In this document: positions 1-11,952 of the stretch, one piece after another
Layout: each line of letters starts with the position of its first letter
Position numbering within the stretch: position 1 is the stretch's first letter
Notes under the pieces: generated by a model
Databases searched by the model: none
What the model was told of the DNA's origin: nothing
Seen by the model: the letters and a program-made list of their open reading frames with translations, nothing else
DNA from: Piper betle
Taxonomy: Eukaryota > Streptophyta > Magnoliopsida > Piperales > Piperaceae
Direction of reading: 5' to 3'
NCBI GenBank assembly: GCA_033002965.1
Contig: JAURVB010012402.1
Coordinates: forward strand, 1-64,000
Length of the DNA: 64,000 nt
Program-made: the position numbers and the translations under genes

Positions 1-260
1 GACTCCTCAACTCTCGCGTTAGCTCATCTTCTTCCCAGCAACACAAGACAGCCAAGAGAGCTCAAAATCCCCGTACCACAAAAGCCTGCTACCCATTTCC
101 AAGGAGCAACTGAATCTTACATACCAAACAAACCAGAATCCAACCATGGAAGGCCGTCCTCACACACACCCACTGTCCAATCCGGCCGAGACAGCATTCA
201 CAAGGCAAGTTGGCAAATCCGTTTCAACCCCAGTGACTCTTTCCACCATGCAAAATAGGT
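1..260. other. Unassigned left edge
   Basis: I see no supportable coding exon here. The base composition is mixed and fairly GC-rich compared with the AT-rich stretch that follows, so it could be the leader or first exon of a gene that continues outside the window. It lies next to the site II promoter cluster. I cannot assign strand or product. Confidence 0.3.
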
Positions 261-264
261 TGAA

Positions 265-376
265 TGGGCCCACTCTTGTGGGCCCAAATCGGGCCCACTT
301 GTGGGCCCACTGAGGGGGAAGGGGATAAGGAGGGTTGTGTGAAGGAAAAAGTGTGGGAATTTTTATGGTTTGGGCC
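265..376. promoter_or_regulatory. Cluster of site II (TGGGCC) elements
   Basis: Five GGGCCC palindromes, each carrying TGGGCC on one or both strands, lie at about 265, 279, 291, 302 and 371. TGGGCC/T site II elements are known plant promoter motifs bound by TCP factors, typical of housekeeping, ribosomal and organelle-related genes. The cluster is 1.2 kb upstream of GLDP with an AT-rich block between, so I infer it belongs to a gene extending left of the window rather than to GLDP. Confidence 0.55.
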
Positions 377-576
377 CAGAATAATGTGGACCTTACATTG
401 AAGGATTTGGTGTTTGAAGCCCACATTCGTTTTCCCGCTTCCTCTCACCAACTCCTCCTGTGATTTTATACCTGCCATATCTGTGGGAAATTTTTTAGGT
501 GTTCCTCCTCCTTTCGAAGTATGCCTTTTGTGTGTAAGTACGCCAATTGCCATAAGCTTCGTGCCCTTCAAACTCC

Positions 577-1400
577 TATTATTCTTAAATTAAAATTATT
601 ACGGGAGTTGTTAAATTTGCGGGTCGTTTGAGTTGGTTAATTATTGACGTGTTTGGGTAGGTAATGAGTTATGAACAAACATATTATTACGCATGAAATT
701 TAGATTAATACTGAAATTATTACGACAGAGTTTGAATCAATTATTTTTAAGTTGAGAACATATGATAATAATAATTATTTTAAATTTAAATGATTTGATA
801 TAAGAGTGAAAAGATTTATTCTGAATTAATGTTTTCGGTATTAAAATTAATTAGCTAATATTTATAAAGTTGGTGCTGCCTAAAATAACTATTATATTTA
901 AATTAAATCTATAAATTATTTTATTTTTTCATTGTCGGTCATTAAATTATTAGTTAGTTTCAATTGTTCCACCATACTTAATTATTTAAACCCTTTTAAC
1001 AATAAAATTATAATTTAAATTAACAAAGCACGTGTGATTGATAAATCTTAACGCAAAAAATACGTTGCATAACTATTATTATAATTTATATTTGGTATGT
1101 TGTGTCAAAGAGTCGAAATAAAATTAATAAAAATAATATTTTTAAAATTAAATAGGTAAAACCGAACTAAAGAATAAAATATCATTGAAATTGAATCCAT
1201 CTATTAATTAAATTAACAGAACTCTTTTTTGAATCACAAACCAACATAATTGGCACCCTACAATCCATATCCTTCCCACTTCCTATCAATTTGTAGTCAA
1301 CTACTCTAAAAATGGTTGATTGTTAGTTTTGTTTCTTAAAAAATCGGTCCATTGTTGCTTGTTACGAGCATGCAAATAAATTTTTGGAGACCATAAATAA
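577..1400. other. AT-rich intergenic DNA upstream of GLDP
   Basis: This is long A/T-rich DNA without coding potential. Its right end should include the GLDP core promoter. An AT-rich TATA-like stretch, CATAAATAAA, sits near 1391, about 170 bp before the chosen GLDP start codon. I found no tandem repeat or terminal-inverted-repeat element in it. Confidence 0.5.
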
Positions 1401-1558
1401 AAGTGTTTTCGCGAGAAGGCGCACTTGAAAGGGGCGTGTCTAAATATATTTCCACATCCATACACGCTTATTTAGCCCGCCATCTCCTTCTCCCGTCTTT
1501 GTGCGCGTCTCCACCACAGCCGCCGCCGATTATATTCCGGCTAACTTCGGCCGCCGCC

Positions 1559-4500
1559 ATGGACCGCGCTCGCCGCCTGGCCAACAGCGCCACCCTCCGC
1601 CGCCTCCTCCGCTCCCCCGCCCCTCCCCACCCTGCCCCGCACCGCCACCTCGCCCGCGCCGCCGCCTCCTCCCTCGCCCGCCCCCACCGCCCCTCCCTCC
1701 CGCATCACCACCACAACCACTCCCAGACCCGCTCCATCGCCGTCGACGCCCTCAGGCCCTCCGACACCTTCCCCCGCCGCCACAACTCCGCCACCCCAGA
1801 CGAGCAGGCGAAGATGACCGAGCTCTGCGGCTACCCCACCCTTGACGCCCTCATCGACGCCACCGTCCCCAAGTCCATCCGCCTGCCGGCCATGGAGCTC
1901 CCCAAGTTCGCCGCTGGCCTAACCGAGAGCCAAATGGTGGACCACATGAAGGCCCTCGCCTCCAAGAACAAGCTCTTCAAGAGCTACATCGGCATGGGCT
2001 ACTACGGCACCAACGTCCCCGGCGTCATCCTCCGCAACATCTTGGAGAACCCGGGTTGGTATACCCAGTACACCCCGTACCAGGCTGAGATCTCGCAGGG
2101 CCGGCTCGAATCGCTGCTCAACTACCAGACCATGATCGCCGACCTCACCGGCCTCCCCATGTCCAACGCCTCCCTCCTTGACGAGGGGACGGCCGCGGCC
2201 GAGGCCATGTCCATGTGCAACAGCATCAATCGCGGAAAGAAGAAAACTTTCCTGATCTCGAGCGGCTGCCACCCCCAGACCATCGACATTTGCCGGACGA
2301 GGGCCGCCGGCTTCGATCTCAACGTCGTGGTGGCCGATCAGGGCGATTTCGACTACAGCTCCGGCGACGTCTGCGGTGCGCTGGTTCAGTACCCGGCGAC
2401 GGATGGGTCGCTGGTGGACTACGAGGAGTTCGTGAGGGCAGCGCACGCGAAGGGGGTGAAGGTGGTGATGGCCACCGACCTGCTCGCGCTCACAGTGTTG
2501 AAGCCGCCGGGGGAGATCCAGGCCGACATCGCCGTCGGGTCGGCACAGCGGTTCGGGGTGCCGATGGGGTACGGCGGCCCGCACGCGGCGTTCCTGGCCA
2601 CCTCGCAGGAGTACAAGAGGATGATGCCGGGGAGGATCATCGGTGTGAGCGTCGACTCCAGTGGGAATCCGGCTCTGCGCATGGCGATGCAGACGAGGGA
2701 ACAGCATATCAGGAGGGACAAGGCGACCAGCAACATTTGCACTGCGCAGGTTCTTAGATTGTGCGGGGATTTTGGTCGGGTGGTTGTGTCGGATTTGATT
2801 GTGATTTTTGTTGCTCTTTTTTAGGCGTTGCTTGCGAATATGGCCGCAATGTACGCCGTGTATCATGGCCCCGAGGGGCTCAAGACGATAGCCGAGCGAG
2901 TTCGTGGGCTTGCCGGCGTTTTTGCTCTCGGATTGAAGAAGCTCGGAACGGTTGAGGTTCAGGATTTGGCCTTCTTTGATACGGTGAAGGTGAAGTGTAG
3001 TGATGCGGGGGCGATTGCGGAGGCTGGTTACAAGAACGAGATTAATCTCCGTGTTCTGGATTCTAACACTGTGAGTGGTATTGAGTTTTTGGTTGGGGTA
3101 GAGTGTGATTGATGGTTCTGATTGTTAAGCTGGACTGCAGATAACTGTGTCATTTGACGAAACTACAACTCTTGAGGATGTTGATAAATTGTTCGAAGTC
3201 TTTGCTGGTGGAAAAGAAGTGAGTTTCGTTGTTACGCCGGTAGTCTTTTTGCATAATGATCCTGGGAATTATCTTTTTAGCATCATCATTGGGTTTTGCT
3301 TCGTCATAGTAGGCACTTCATGTTTGCGTCTTCTCTTCATGAAATGAAATTCAAGATCGATCGCTTGCCTATTGAATTGTCTGAGTACATGAAAATGTGT
3401 GATTTAGATGTATCTAGGTATAAAGTAGCTAAATATATGATTCAGGGAAAATATTTGCATCTCCTTTAAATTTTCTCTAGCTGACTGAAACTGTATATGT
3501 TGTATTTAGGTGGAATGACCAATGACCTTGTTATTCAGGGAAAACATTTGCTTCTCCTTTTTAAATTTACTTTAGCCGAGTGAAACTGTCTATGTTCAAT
3601 TTAGGCGTAATGATGGTCTCATATCGCCTTTATTGTAATGATGTCTGCTCTTACTTTCTTTCAATCTTCTGAAATCTTCCTGTGTTTCTCAGGTGCCCTT
3701 TACTGCTGAGTCTCTTGCACCGTCAGTGCAGTCAAATATTCCTAGTGGACTTCTGAGAGAGAGTTCGTATCTGACTCATCCAATTTTTAACACGTACGTG
3801 GTTCAGCTTAAATGTGTATATCCTATGAAGCTCTTGATTATAAAACCTGACAAAATCTGTTTTTATGGTCACAGGTTTCACACTGAGCATGAGTTATTGC
3901 GTTACATTCATAGATTACAATCAAAAGATCTTTCACTATGTCACAGTATGATACCCTTGGGATCTTGCACAATGAAGTTAAATGCAACCGTTGAAATGAT
4001 ACCTGTAACCTGGCCTGAATTTGCTAATCTTCATCCATTTGCCCCCATTGATCAAACAGCAGGTTATCAGGTATTACTTTGCACATGTAATTTACGAGCT
4101 CTCTGTAACAAATGATAGATGTTTTAATATGTTCTCGTGGTTTTCTATGTCCCCATGTAGGAAATGTTTCACGACTTGGGTAAACTCCTGTGTACAATCA
4201 CCGGATTTGACTCATTTTCTCTGCAACCGAATGCTGGTGCTTCTGGAGAGTATGCTGGTTTGATGGTCATTCGCGCATACCATTTGGTATGTCTCGAGAC
4301 ACCCTGTTCTTTTATGACATATTGTATGTTGCATTAACTATGATGGTATTTTATAATTTGAGCTACATTCAATTGCAGTCAAGGGGGATAGGCACAGAAA
4401 TGTTTGCATTATACCTGTCTCAGCACATGGCACCAACCCAGCAAGTGCAGCAATGTGCGGAATGAAAATTGTTGCTGTTGGGACTGATTCAAAAGGGAAC

Positions 4501-6771
4501 ATCAACATCGAAGAGCTGAGGAAAGCTGCCGAAGCTAACAAGGACAACCTTTCTGCTTTGATGGTATGTGATTTTTATTCTCCATCAATAATCTCCATAA
4601 CTTACACACCATGAATTTGTGAATATATTGCATTGTTTCAGGTTACATATCCATCAACACACGGAGTTTATGAAGAAGGTATTGATGAGATCTGTAAGAT
4701 TATACATGATAATGGAGGGCAAGTTTATATGGATGGTGCCAACATGAATGCACAGGTAGCTTCTTTTCTATTGAAAATTTGTTTTTGTGATTGAAAGCAC
4801 TCGTGGACAAGTGAAACTTAGCTGCTTCCATGACAATCTGTCAAAGGAATTTCCAAGTTAGATCTAACAGAAACTGACACTTTAGTGTCATGGAACATAT
4901 TTTCTTTATAGCTCGATAGTTAGTTGGCGTTTGTCCCCATCCTAGAGCACTTTAAACATTGATCATGGAGGTTTCTTTATTCCTGTTGAATCCTATAGTG
5001 TATACGTGAAGATTGAAATTTTGGAAATCTAACTATGCTGTCCTGCACTGATGATTGCGATATTGTTGAGTTCTTTTGTCATAAACATCTAATTTTCTGG
5101 CATACAATGATAGTTCTGCTTCACATCAGGTTGGACTCACTAGCCCTGGTTGGATAGGCGCTGATGTTTGTCATCTCAACTTACATAAAACATTTTGCAT
5201 TCCTCATGGTGGAGGAGGGCCTGGCATGGGTCCGATTGGTGTGAAGAAACACTTAGCTCCTTTCCTTCCGTCACATCCAGTGGTAAGATACTTGAACCAA
5301 ACAGTATTTGTTGAATTTATGATCTCACTAACATCTTTGCAGGCTTAAGAATTTGTTGAAGTTCATGAAATTGATGAATTGAATCATTGCTATCTTTTAG
5401 GTGCCTACTGGTGGGATACCAGAACCTGACAATGCTGAGCCACTTGGCACCATTGCTGCTGCACCATGGGGATCAGCACTTATTTTACCAATATCATATA
5501 CCTATATTGCTATGATGGGATCCAAGGGACTGACCGATGCATCAAAGATTGCTATCTTAAACGCAAATTACATGGCAAAACGTTTAGAGGTAAACTAGTC
5601 CATTTTGAAGGATAAATATGCATAATTTTGTCATCTATTTTGGTCTCTAAGGTCATGCGAAAATTGCAGAAATACTTCCCCATTCTTTTCCGTGGTGTCA
5701 ATGGCACAGTAGCCCATGAGTTCATTGTTGATCTTAGGGGTTTCAAGGTAATTTTGGCTTAGTAACTTCGGACTTCTAATTTTCTCTTGATTTTGGGATG
5801 AGTCCTGATGATGTAATTTCTTGTGGCAGACCACTGCTGGCATAGAGCCAGAAGATGTTGCTAAGCGCCTTATGGACTATGGATTCCATGGACCTACAAT
5901 GTCATGGCCGGTTCCAGGGACACTTATGATCGAACCAACGGAAAGTGAAAGCAAGGTCTGTTCACTTGGCAATGCTTCAATTTACTTCTGCTCCTTTTTT
6001 CTGAAAAAAACCTTGATTGTGTTTGTCGTTTTCAGGCTGAGTTGGATAGGTATTGTGATGCACTAATATCAATTAGAGAAGAAGTTTCACAGATTGAGAG
6101 TGGAAAAGCTGATATTAACAATAATGTTCTCAAGGTACATATTCGACTTCTTTACTTTTCACGACGTCTACATATTGTCAATCCCAAGTGATTTTTCTAT
6201 TCCAATGTTCATCTCAAGTTGCATTTGAATGACGAGTTTTGTTACGCCACAATGATATGGTTTTTCCTGTCATACAATGTGTAGTGGAATTGAATTTTGA
6301 AAGTTATATCAGTCAATGTAATTACCTGTAGGGAGCCCCTCACCCACCGTCTCTCGTCATGGGTGACAAATGGACAAAGCCTTACTCCAGGGAATATGCA
6401 GCGTTTCCTGCTGCCTGGCTTCGGATTGCAAAATTCTGGCCAACAACAGGTACTTATATTTGCTGTCATCGTTTCAATGATAATGCCAACATGGGTGTTT
6501 GATTGTTTCACATAAATTGTTTGAAGTTTTTCTTCGTAAAGTTGTATCTTTCAGTCCACAATTCGTCAATCCAACATTTCATCCATGAAACACCCCAACA
6601 GTGTCTCCATACCACAATTGTAGAAGCTGATTTTCATGGTATTAAGTGGCACAACATGTTTTTGTCTAACCAGGACGTGTTGACAACGTCTACGGTGATC
6701 GCAATCTAGTTTGTACCCTACTGCCAGCATCACAGGTTGTTGAAGAAGCAGCAGCAGCAGCTTCTGCATAA
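1559..6771 (+). CDS. GLDP: Glycine dehydrogenase (decarboxylating), P-protein of the mitochondrial glycine cleavage system
   Basis: The P-protein is the PLP-dependent subunit that decarboxylates glycine and passes the aminomethyl group to lipoyl-H protein in photorespiration. Fifteen exons: 1559-2749, 2825-3070, 3141-3218, 3693-3793, 3875-4070, 4161-4286, 4379-4563, 4642-4755, 5130-5282, 5401-5589, 5670-5747, 5830-5955, 6036-6134, 6332-6449, 6674-6771. They total about 1032 residues, normal for plants. The Arg-rich, Ser/Ala/Pro-rich N-terminus fits a mitochondrial presequence. The PLP lysine lies in NLHKTF (about residue 766), before a glycine-rich loop. I start at 1559 because MDRARRL matches the family start; an in-frame upstream ATG at 1403 would add an atypical 52-residue leader. 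Exon 7 is 185 nt, one base short of in-frame, with the loss in the G-run at 4383-4387. Confidence 0.97.
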
Positions 6772-8306
6772 TCGAAGTTATCATTTCTGCTGCTATTGGT
6801 CCCTTTCGCCTCTCCATCTTGTAATGTATATATGTGTACAATGTCATGGGATAGGTTCCCATGCTCTCTTTCAGTTGTTCATTATTTCAGACTCACATAT
6901 GCAAAAATGAAAAAAAGGGTAATAAATAAAAAGCGATGTGTATCCATTATTTACGCCTCTTTAAGGATTATAATAGTTTCCTGATAAAAAATGAAGCTAG
7001 ATATTTTTACCTTACAAAGTTTGACAAAAAAAGTGAGGAAGCTTATTGATTGCTGTTTCTTAAATTTGTTGCAGAGACAAAGGAAAAAGATAACAAATAG
7101 ATATACTAATATTAATTACAAGTGAGAAATAATTTTTGCATCGAGTGGCATTACCCGCTACCTTTTAACCAGCTGTGAATTATTATATTTCAGTTGATAT
7201 TTTGTTAAAATGCATTTTATTTAGTAAATATTGGTGTTTAGCTTAGTTGGGTCTATTATGTTATTTAGGTCTTTATTAGTCGATAAGCTTGACTTTTAAA
7301 CGTGCTTATGATCTATTATTAGTGTTGGTTATACCAATGTAATGTTTATATGGTCTAGAACCTATTTATTAGTGTTCCCTTGAATCAGAAATATGTTTGT
7401 CTTTAATTTTATCACAGTGGTGATTTTTAACTCACCTGCATCAAGGGAACTTGATTTATCTCAATCCACCAAGACCTTAATCTGCGTAGAATCTACTCTT
7501 ATATTAATAAAAGAAAAAACTAAAAGTTGGGCTCTTATAAAAACAAGAGATTTGACGATTCAAAAATTTTTTAAAATTATTATAATATATTTTATCATTA
7601 GTTTAGAGCTTATTTTTAAAATTAAAATATATTTCTAAGATATGATATAATTATAATTAATTTTATTCTTTAACGAGAATTTAATTATAAAATTAAAATT
7701 TACTACCAACATAAATTGTGCCTAGCACAATATCTTACCTGTATAATTAAAAAGAATCATGATATATGTACAAGTTCCACCTACGTTGTGAAATAAGGTT
7801 AAGTGATTAATTATAATTTGGAAAATTTAGCTTTGGTGGTTATGCAAGGACGCAGGTGGCGAACATGGATGTTAAATGTACCTAAAATATTTTTTAATTA
7901 AAATTATAACTAAAATTTATCATATTTATGATTTTTAAATTAATATACAAAATCCTATACTAACTTGTCCGGTTTTATTTTTATTGTATTTTAATTAGTT
8001 TAATCTCTTACTTTTAAGCACGTGTCACTATTAAGTTCTTTTTATTAATATATTAACATTAATAATAATATATAACTATAGTTAATTTGAATTATTTCCA
8101 ACTACATTAAAAGATTTAATTTCAAATACTTTTTAATCTAAGCCCATGATAATTAAGTCGTTATAAAAAAATACTTTTAAATTGTGAAAAGATATAAGTC
8201 ATTATAAAAAGTTAAATTATCAAAAGAAATATATTTAGCATGACCCAAGAAAATCAATATTTCTAATTTGTAGATTTTGGCATATTCACAAACAATTGAT
8301 CTAATT
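6772..8306. other. GLDP 3' UTR and AT-rich intergenic DNA
   Basis: The first 150-200 bp after the stop codon should be the GLDP 3' UTR. The rest is AT-rich with no coding exon, no clear terminal inverted repeats and no tandem array that I can support. Confidence 0.5.
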
Positions 8307-8636
8307 ATAGTTTTAAATATCTTTTACACGTAATTATATTAGATTTTAAAATAATAAGGGATATATTTGGTTCAACTAGATCGAATTGGGTTGAACTATA
8401 TTCTACAATTTTAAACAAAATGTCTCATTAAATATTAATAACATATTTTATAATTAATATTTTATTAATAACAATTAAAATACAGGAATTTTTAATAAAA
8501 AAATTAAATTATATAAAAATTTGACAAAACCGATTAAAATGATATAAAGACATAAATCGTACCCGATATGTATATATATATATATATATATAAAGGCTCG
8601 GAGCTCGTATACAAAATATCGGATATTTAAAACTAT
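8307..8636. mobile_element. MITE, family A copy 1 (330 bp)
   Basis: The element is bounded by a perfect 15-bp inverted repeat, ATAGTTTTAAATATC at the left end and its complement ending at 8636. The interior is AT-rich and non-coding and includes a (TA)n microsatellite at 8571-8592. A second copy sharing ends and internal sequence lies at 23364-23679. Short length, inverted ends and no ORF are the hallmarks of a MITE. I see no clear target-site duplication, so the superfamily is undetermined. Confidence 0.6.
8571..8592. repeat. (TA)n microsatellite
   Basis: A run of alternating T and A of about 22 bp inside MITE copy 1. Confidence 0.9.
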
Positions 8637-8806
8637 GGTTCGAGTCACTCCTTCCCTCCCTTTCATGGTCTATTGGGGTGGGACCCTGTGAGCCTCCATG
8701 AGCCACACGCTTTCCACCCTTCTCCAACTTCCCTCCAGAGCTCCACTTCCTGCTTCCTCCTCCTTCTCGTTCTTCCCATTCTTTGTCTAAATTTTCAGAG
8801 CTCTCA

Positions 8807-11800
8807 ATGCCGGGTACCATTCAAGTCTCGGGTAAGTATTCCCCGTGTTGCATCACCTGTATACAATGATCTTGTGATATACAATGATCCATCTGCATGT
8901 TGGTATTTGCAGTTCTTGGCTTCATGGACGACCTTCTATCCTTCCCAATGTCTCCTCTTTCTCTCAACCGTGAGCTAGCCATCTTACTGTCTTTGTTTTC
9001 ATTTGTTCATTTGTTTGTTTATTTTCTTTATATATTCTCTTGCTCTGCGTTTTGGTCAGCTTGATTGCGTGTGCTGATATCAATTTTGCAGTTGCCGTTG
9101 GGAAGGTTGAGTACCAAACAAGGGACACTGGTGACTTCTCTTTGTGAGTGGTGATTGAAAATATTTTTTTATTTTTTTAGCGTTGGTATTTGTTATTTGA
9201 ATTTATGGTATGTGGAGTTTAAGTTTGTGCATGCGTTTTTACTCTAGCCGATTGATGAGTCTGCGTGATGACTTGATTGTGTCACTTCGAAATGATGAGG
9301 GAAAGGAGATTTCACGAACAGGTAGTTTTGCTTTTATGAGTCGAGAAAATGGTTTTGTATGGATAGGGAGGATGACAGTGTGAGTAGTTTGTGTTCATAG
9401 ATATTCAAACGAAGACTGTGGTAGAGAAGGGGTGTGGGATGATGTTTTTGTTCTCAATGAGAGTGTACGTGTTCACATGAAGCTCCAGTTTATTCTCAGT
9501 GAGGATGAAAGGAGGCAAATTCAAGATATGGTATTTTTTTAAAATCTTGTGTCAATGAAATGGTTTTCATTGATGTATGGCAACAGTTCACTGATTGAGT
9601 GGAATTGTCTTCTCCTCTTGCAATTCATTGACAGAGAGAAAGTGCTTTGAAGAAGAAACGAGGAAATCAGATTAAGAGGAGTCTCACAAGCTCGGAAGCT
9701 GTCAATGGTAGAGCTTGTCTCTGCGAATCTATTTTCTCTGCTGAGTGCTAAATGCCATTAGTGAGTCCATTTCAATTGATTGTTTTTGGATACGAAGAAT
9801 TGTTGAATAGTTTTTGGAAATATATGCAGAATCTCTTAATGTTCCAGCTGAGAGACAGATTAAAACAGCAAGTTCTTTCTCTAGTCCAAATCTTAGAGAA
9901 GAAGTGAAAATTACTCTACCAAAGAGTGGAACAACAGCTGATGAGCTTTATCCTTCCTCGTGAGTTTATATAAATGTGTATTTCTGTTCCTCGTATCAAG
10001 CGTGTTTTATAGATGATATCATTCTTATCTACTGTTTTTATTGGTACTACCATTCTTATCAAATTATCAAATGTGTCACATGAACACAATCTTAGGTTTT
10101 TGGGAGTTTGTCGTTGTGATAATTTCTTGATATTTTTCTCTTTTATTATCTTATTTTTAAGGCCCTTGAAAGAACATCCAACTTCAATATTTTCACATTG
10201 ATTTTCTAAATAATTATTTTGAATACATTATTGAAAATATAATCATGGGGAACTAACAAAATTTATGTTTCAAGTGCTACAGATGGCTCCAAGTCTGCAA
10301 CTTCAACAGCTGATGTGTCTCAAAATCTTATTTCTCAACCTCTCAAGTTTGCCAATGCAAAACCTAAAGATTCAATCAGAAGCCAACAAAGGACTTCGGA
10401 TTGGCCGAAGCTTCCTCCACCTGGGGACAGAAGTATCCCCTCCATTTCTAGTGCCAGTGCAGAAAGTAAACCTACTAAATCTGAAGTGAAGGGTTTTGCA
10501 ACAATAAGTAAGACCAGTGTAAAGAATATTATAAGTGCTTTTGAAGGTGACCAATCAAAGGTAATGGCGTTGCATTCTTCATTTGTGCCTATTAATTTGG
10601 TTTATAAGTGGAATAGATTTTGCATGTTTGACTGCCAAACATGTTATATCCTAACAGGGAGTAAGAAATCAAGACAATCCCATTAAAGCCAAGTCAAGTA
10701 TGAAGGAGGGAAGTTTAGAGCATAACCATTCAGTGATCCATGCTTCAGCCAACAAGGAAAAAGAGGATACAAACACAAATTTTCCTTCCGCTGGAGGGTA
10801 TCAAAGGGAAGCAGATATGGACCAAATTTCTAGAAGGCTCAAGCCATTTGATTTTGCAGAGCGTTCTGAAACAGCTAAGTCTCAGTTAATTCCAAAGTTG
10901 GAAATCACACTTGCTGGAGAACAGGTGGTAGGCCAAGGGGGAGAATGGAGTCCCAATTGTGAAGAAGTATCAATGGATAGTGCAAGAACGAAATCAATGC
11001 TGACAAAGTCTGAAGTTGGTCATGCAACCAAAGAAATGTCATTCTCATCCAGGAGCAGTTTGCTTGGGGAAGGTGTATCAGAAAGTAGAAGTTCAGATGA
11101 GGGTCACCCATATCAATCATTTAAGGACGAGGAATCTAAACAGGAGAGAAGATTGATGTCATCACCAGAAAAAGGCCTCATTCCGGTTCTGAGAGAGGTA
11201 AAGATAATTGGAGAAGTTACCTCTTCAACATGCGAGCTAAAGGTAGACAAAGTGACGAAATGCGGGGATTCCAGGTCAATGCTCGAGGCATCCACCTGCT
11301 CAAGAGACGAAAGAATTGACCAGGAAAATGCTGATACTGATAACCTGAATTTCCAGACTCAAAATAGAAAGCAAAATCTTACATGTCAGAGTGGGCCTAA
11401 TTTCCACCTCTTAGAGGATTATAATAGCTTGTTGATCCAAGATGAAACTAGACATTTCTGCCTCACAAGTGTGACCAAAAAAGTAAGGAAGTTTATTGAT
11501 GGCTCTTTCCTAAATTCGGAGGCCAAGGCAGAGGCAGAGGAAGAAGATTCATTAATATTACAAGAGGTAATGATTTTTGTATCAAGTAGCATGATCACCT
11601 TATAACCTACCATCTTGAACCAGTGTTACTATTCTTCAGCTGATGCTTACAAATTTCAAATCAATTTGCAGAAACCTAGAATAACTTCTCCAGACAAGAG
11701 TATCAATAGTTCCTTCCAGAGTAATTTGAACCAGCCCAGAGTTAGAAGATCAAAAGATTCTTCAGCAGATATTGGTAGATTGGTTGAACAGGTTATTCTT

Positions 11801-11952
11801 CTTCATTGTTGTTACTTTCACATTTAGCACTTTCTATTTCTTTTTTTCCCACCAATAGGACACACTTGTAAATATTGCAGGCTCTAAATATTGCACTAAT
11901 TGTGGTGTGCGGATCTCTTTTTATCAGTACTGCTCGAAGAAAGATAAGATGA
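8807..11952 (+). CDS. C2-like, tail-anchored protein of unknown function
   Basis: Eleven exons by splice sites and frame: 8807-8831, 8913-8969, 9092-9143, 9248-9321, 9401-9530, 9635-9707, 9830-9959, 10275-10560, 10658-11566, 11672-11791, 11881-11952 (about 642 residues). The first ~125 residues read like a plant C2-like module: MPGTIQVSVLGFMDDL, then beta-strand-like segments ending in RVHMKLQFILSEDE. A long Ser/Glu/Lys-rich, probably disordered region follows (about residues 130-580). The last exon encodes a hydrophobic helix (LNIALIVVCGSLFIST) and a basic tail, typical of a tail-anchored membrane protein. I recognise the N-terminal pattern from uncharacterised plant proteins but know no function. 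Exon 5 (130 nt) is one base short, in the G-run at 9429-9432. Adding one base restores VEKGVWDD and brings all later junctions into phase. Confidence 0.8.

Noticed and set aside
1403..1558. In-frame upstream ATG of GLDP
   Set aside because: The 52-residue extension does not resemble a GLDP start, while MDRARRL at 1559 does; the upstream part looks like 5' UTR.
1541..1845. Overlapping open frames opposite or out of phase with GLDP exon 1 (Pro/Gly-rich)
   Set aside because: They arise from GC-rich codon bias in the true exon and show no family pattern.
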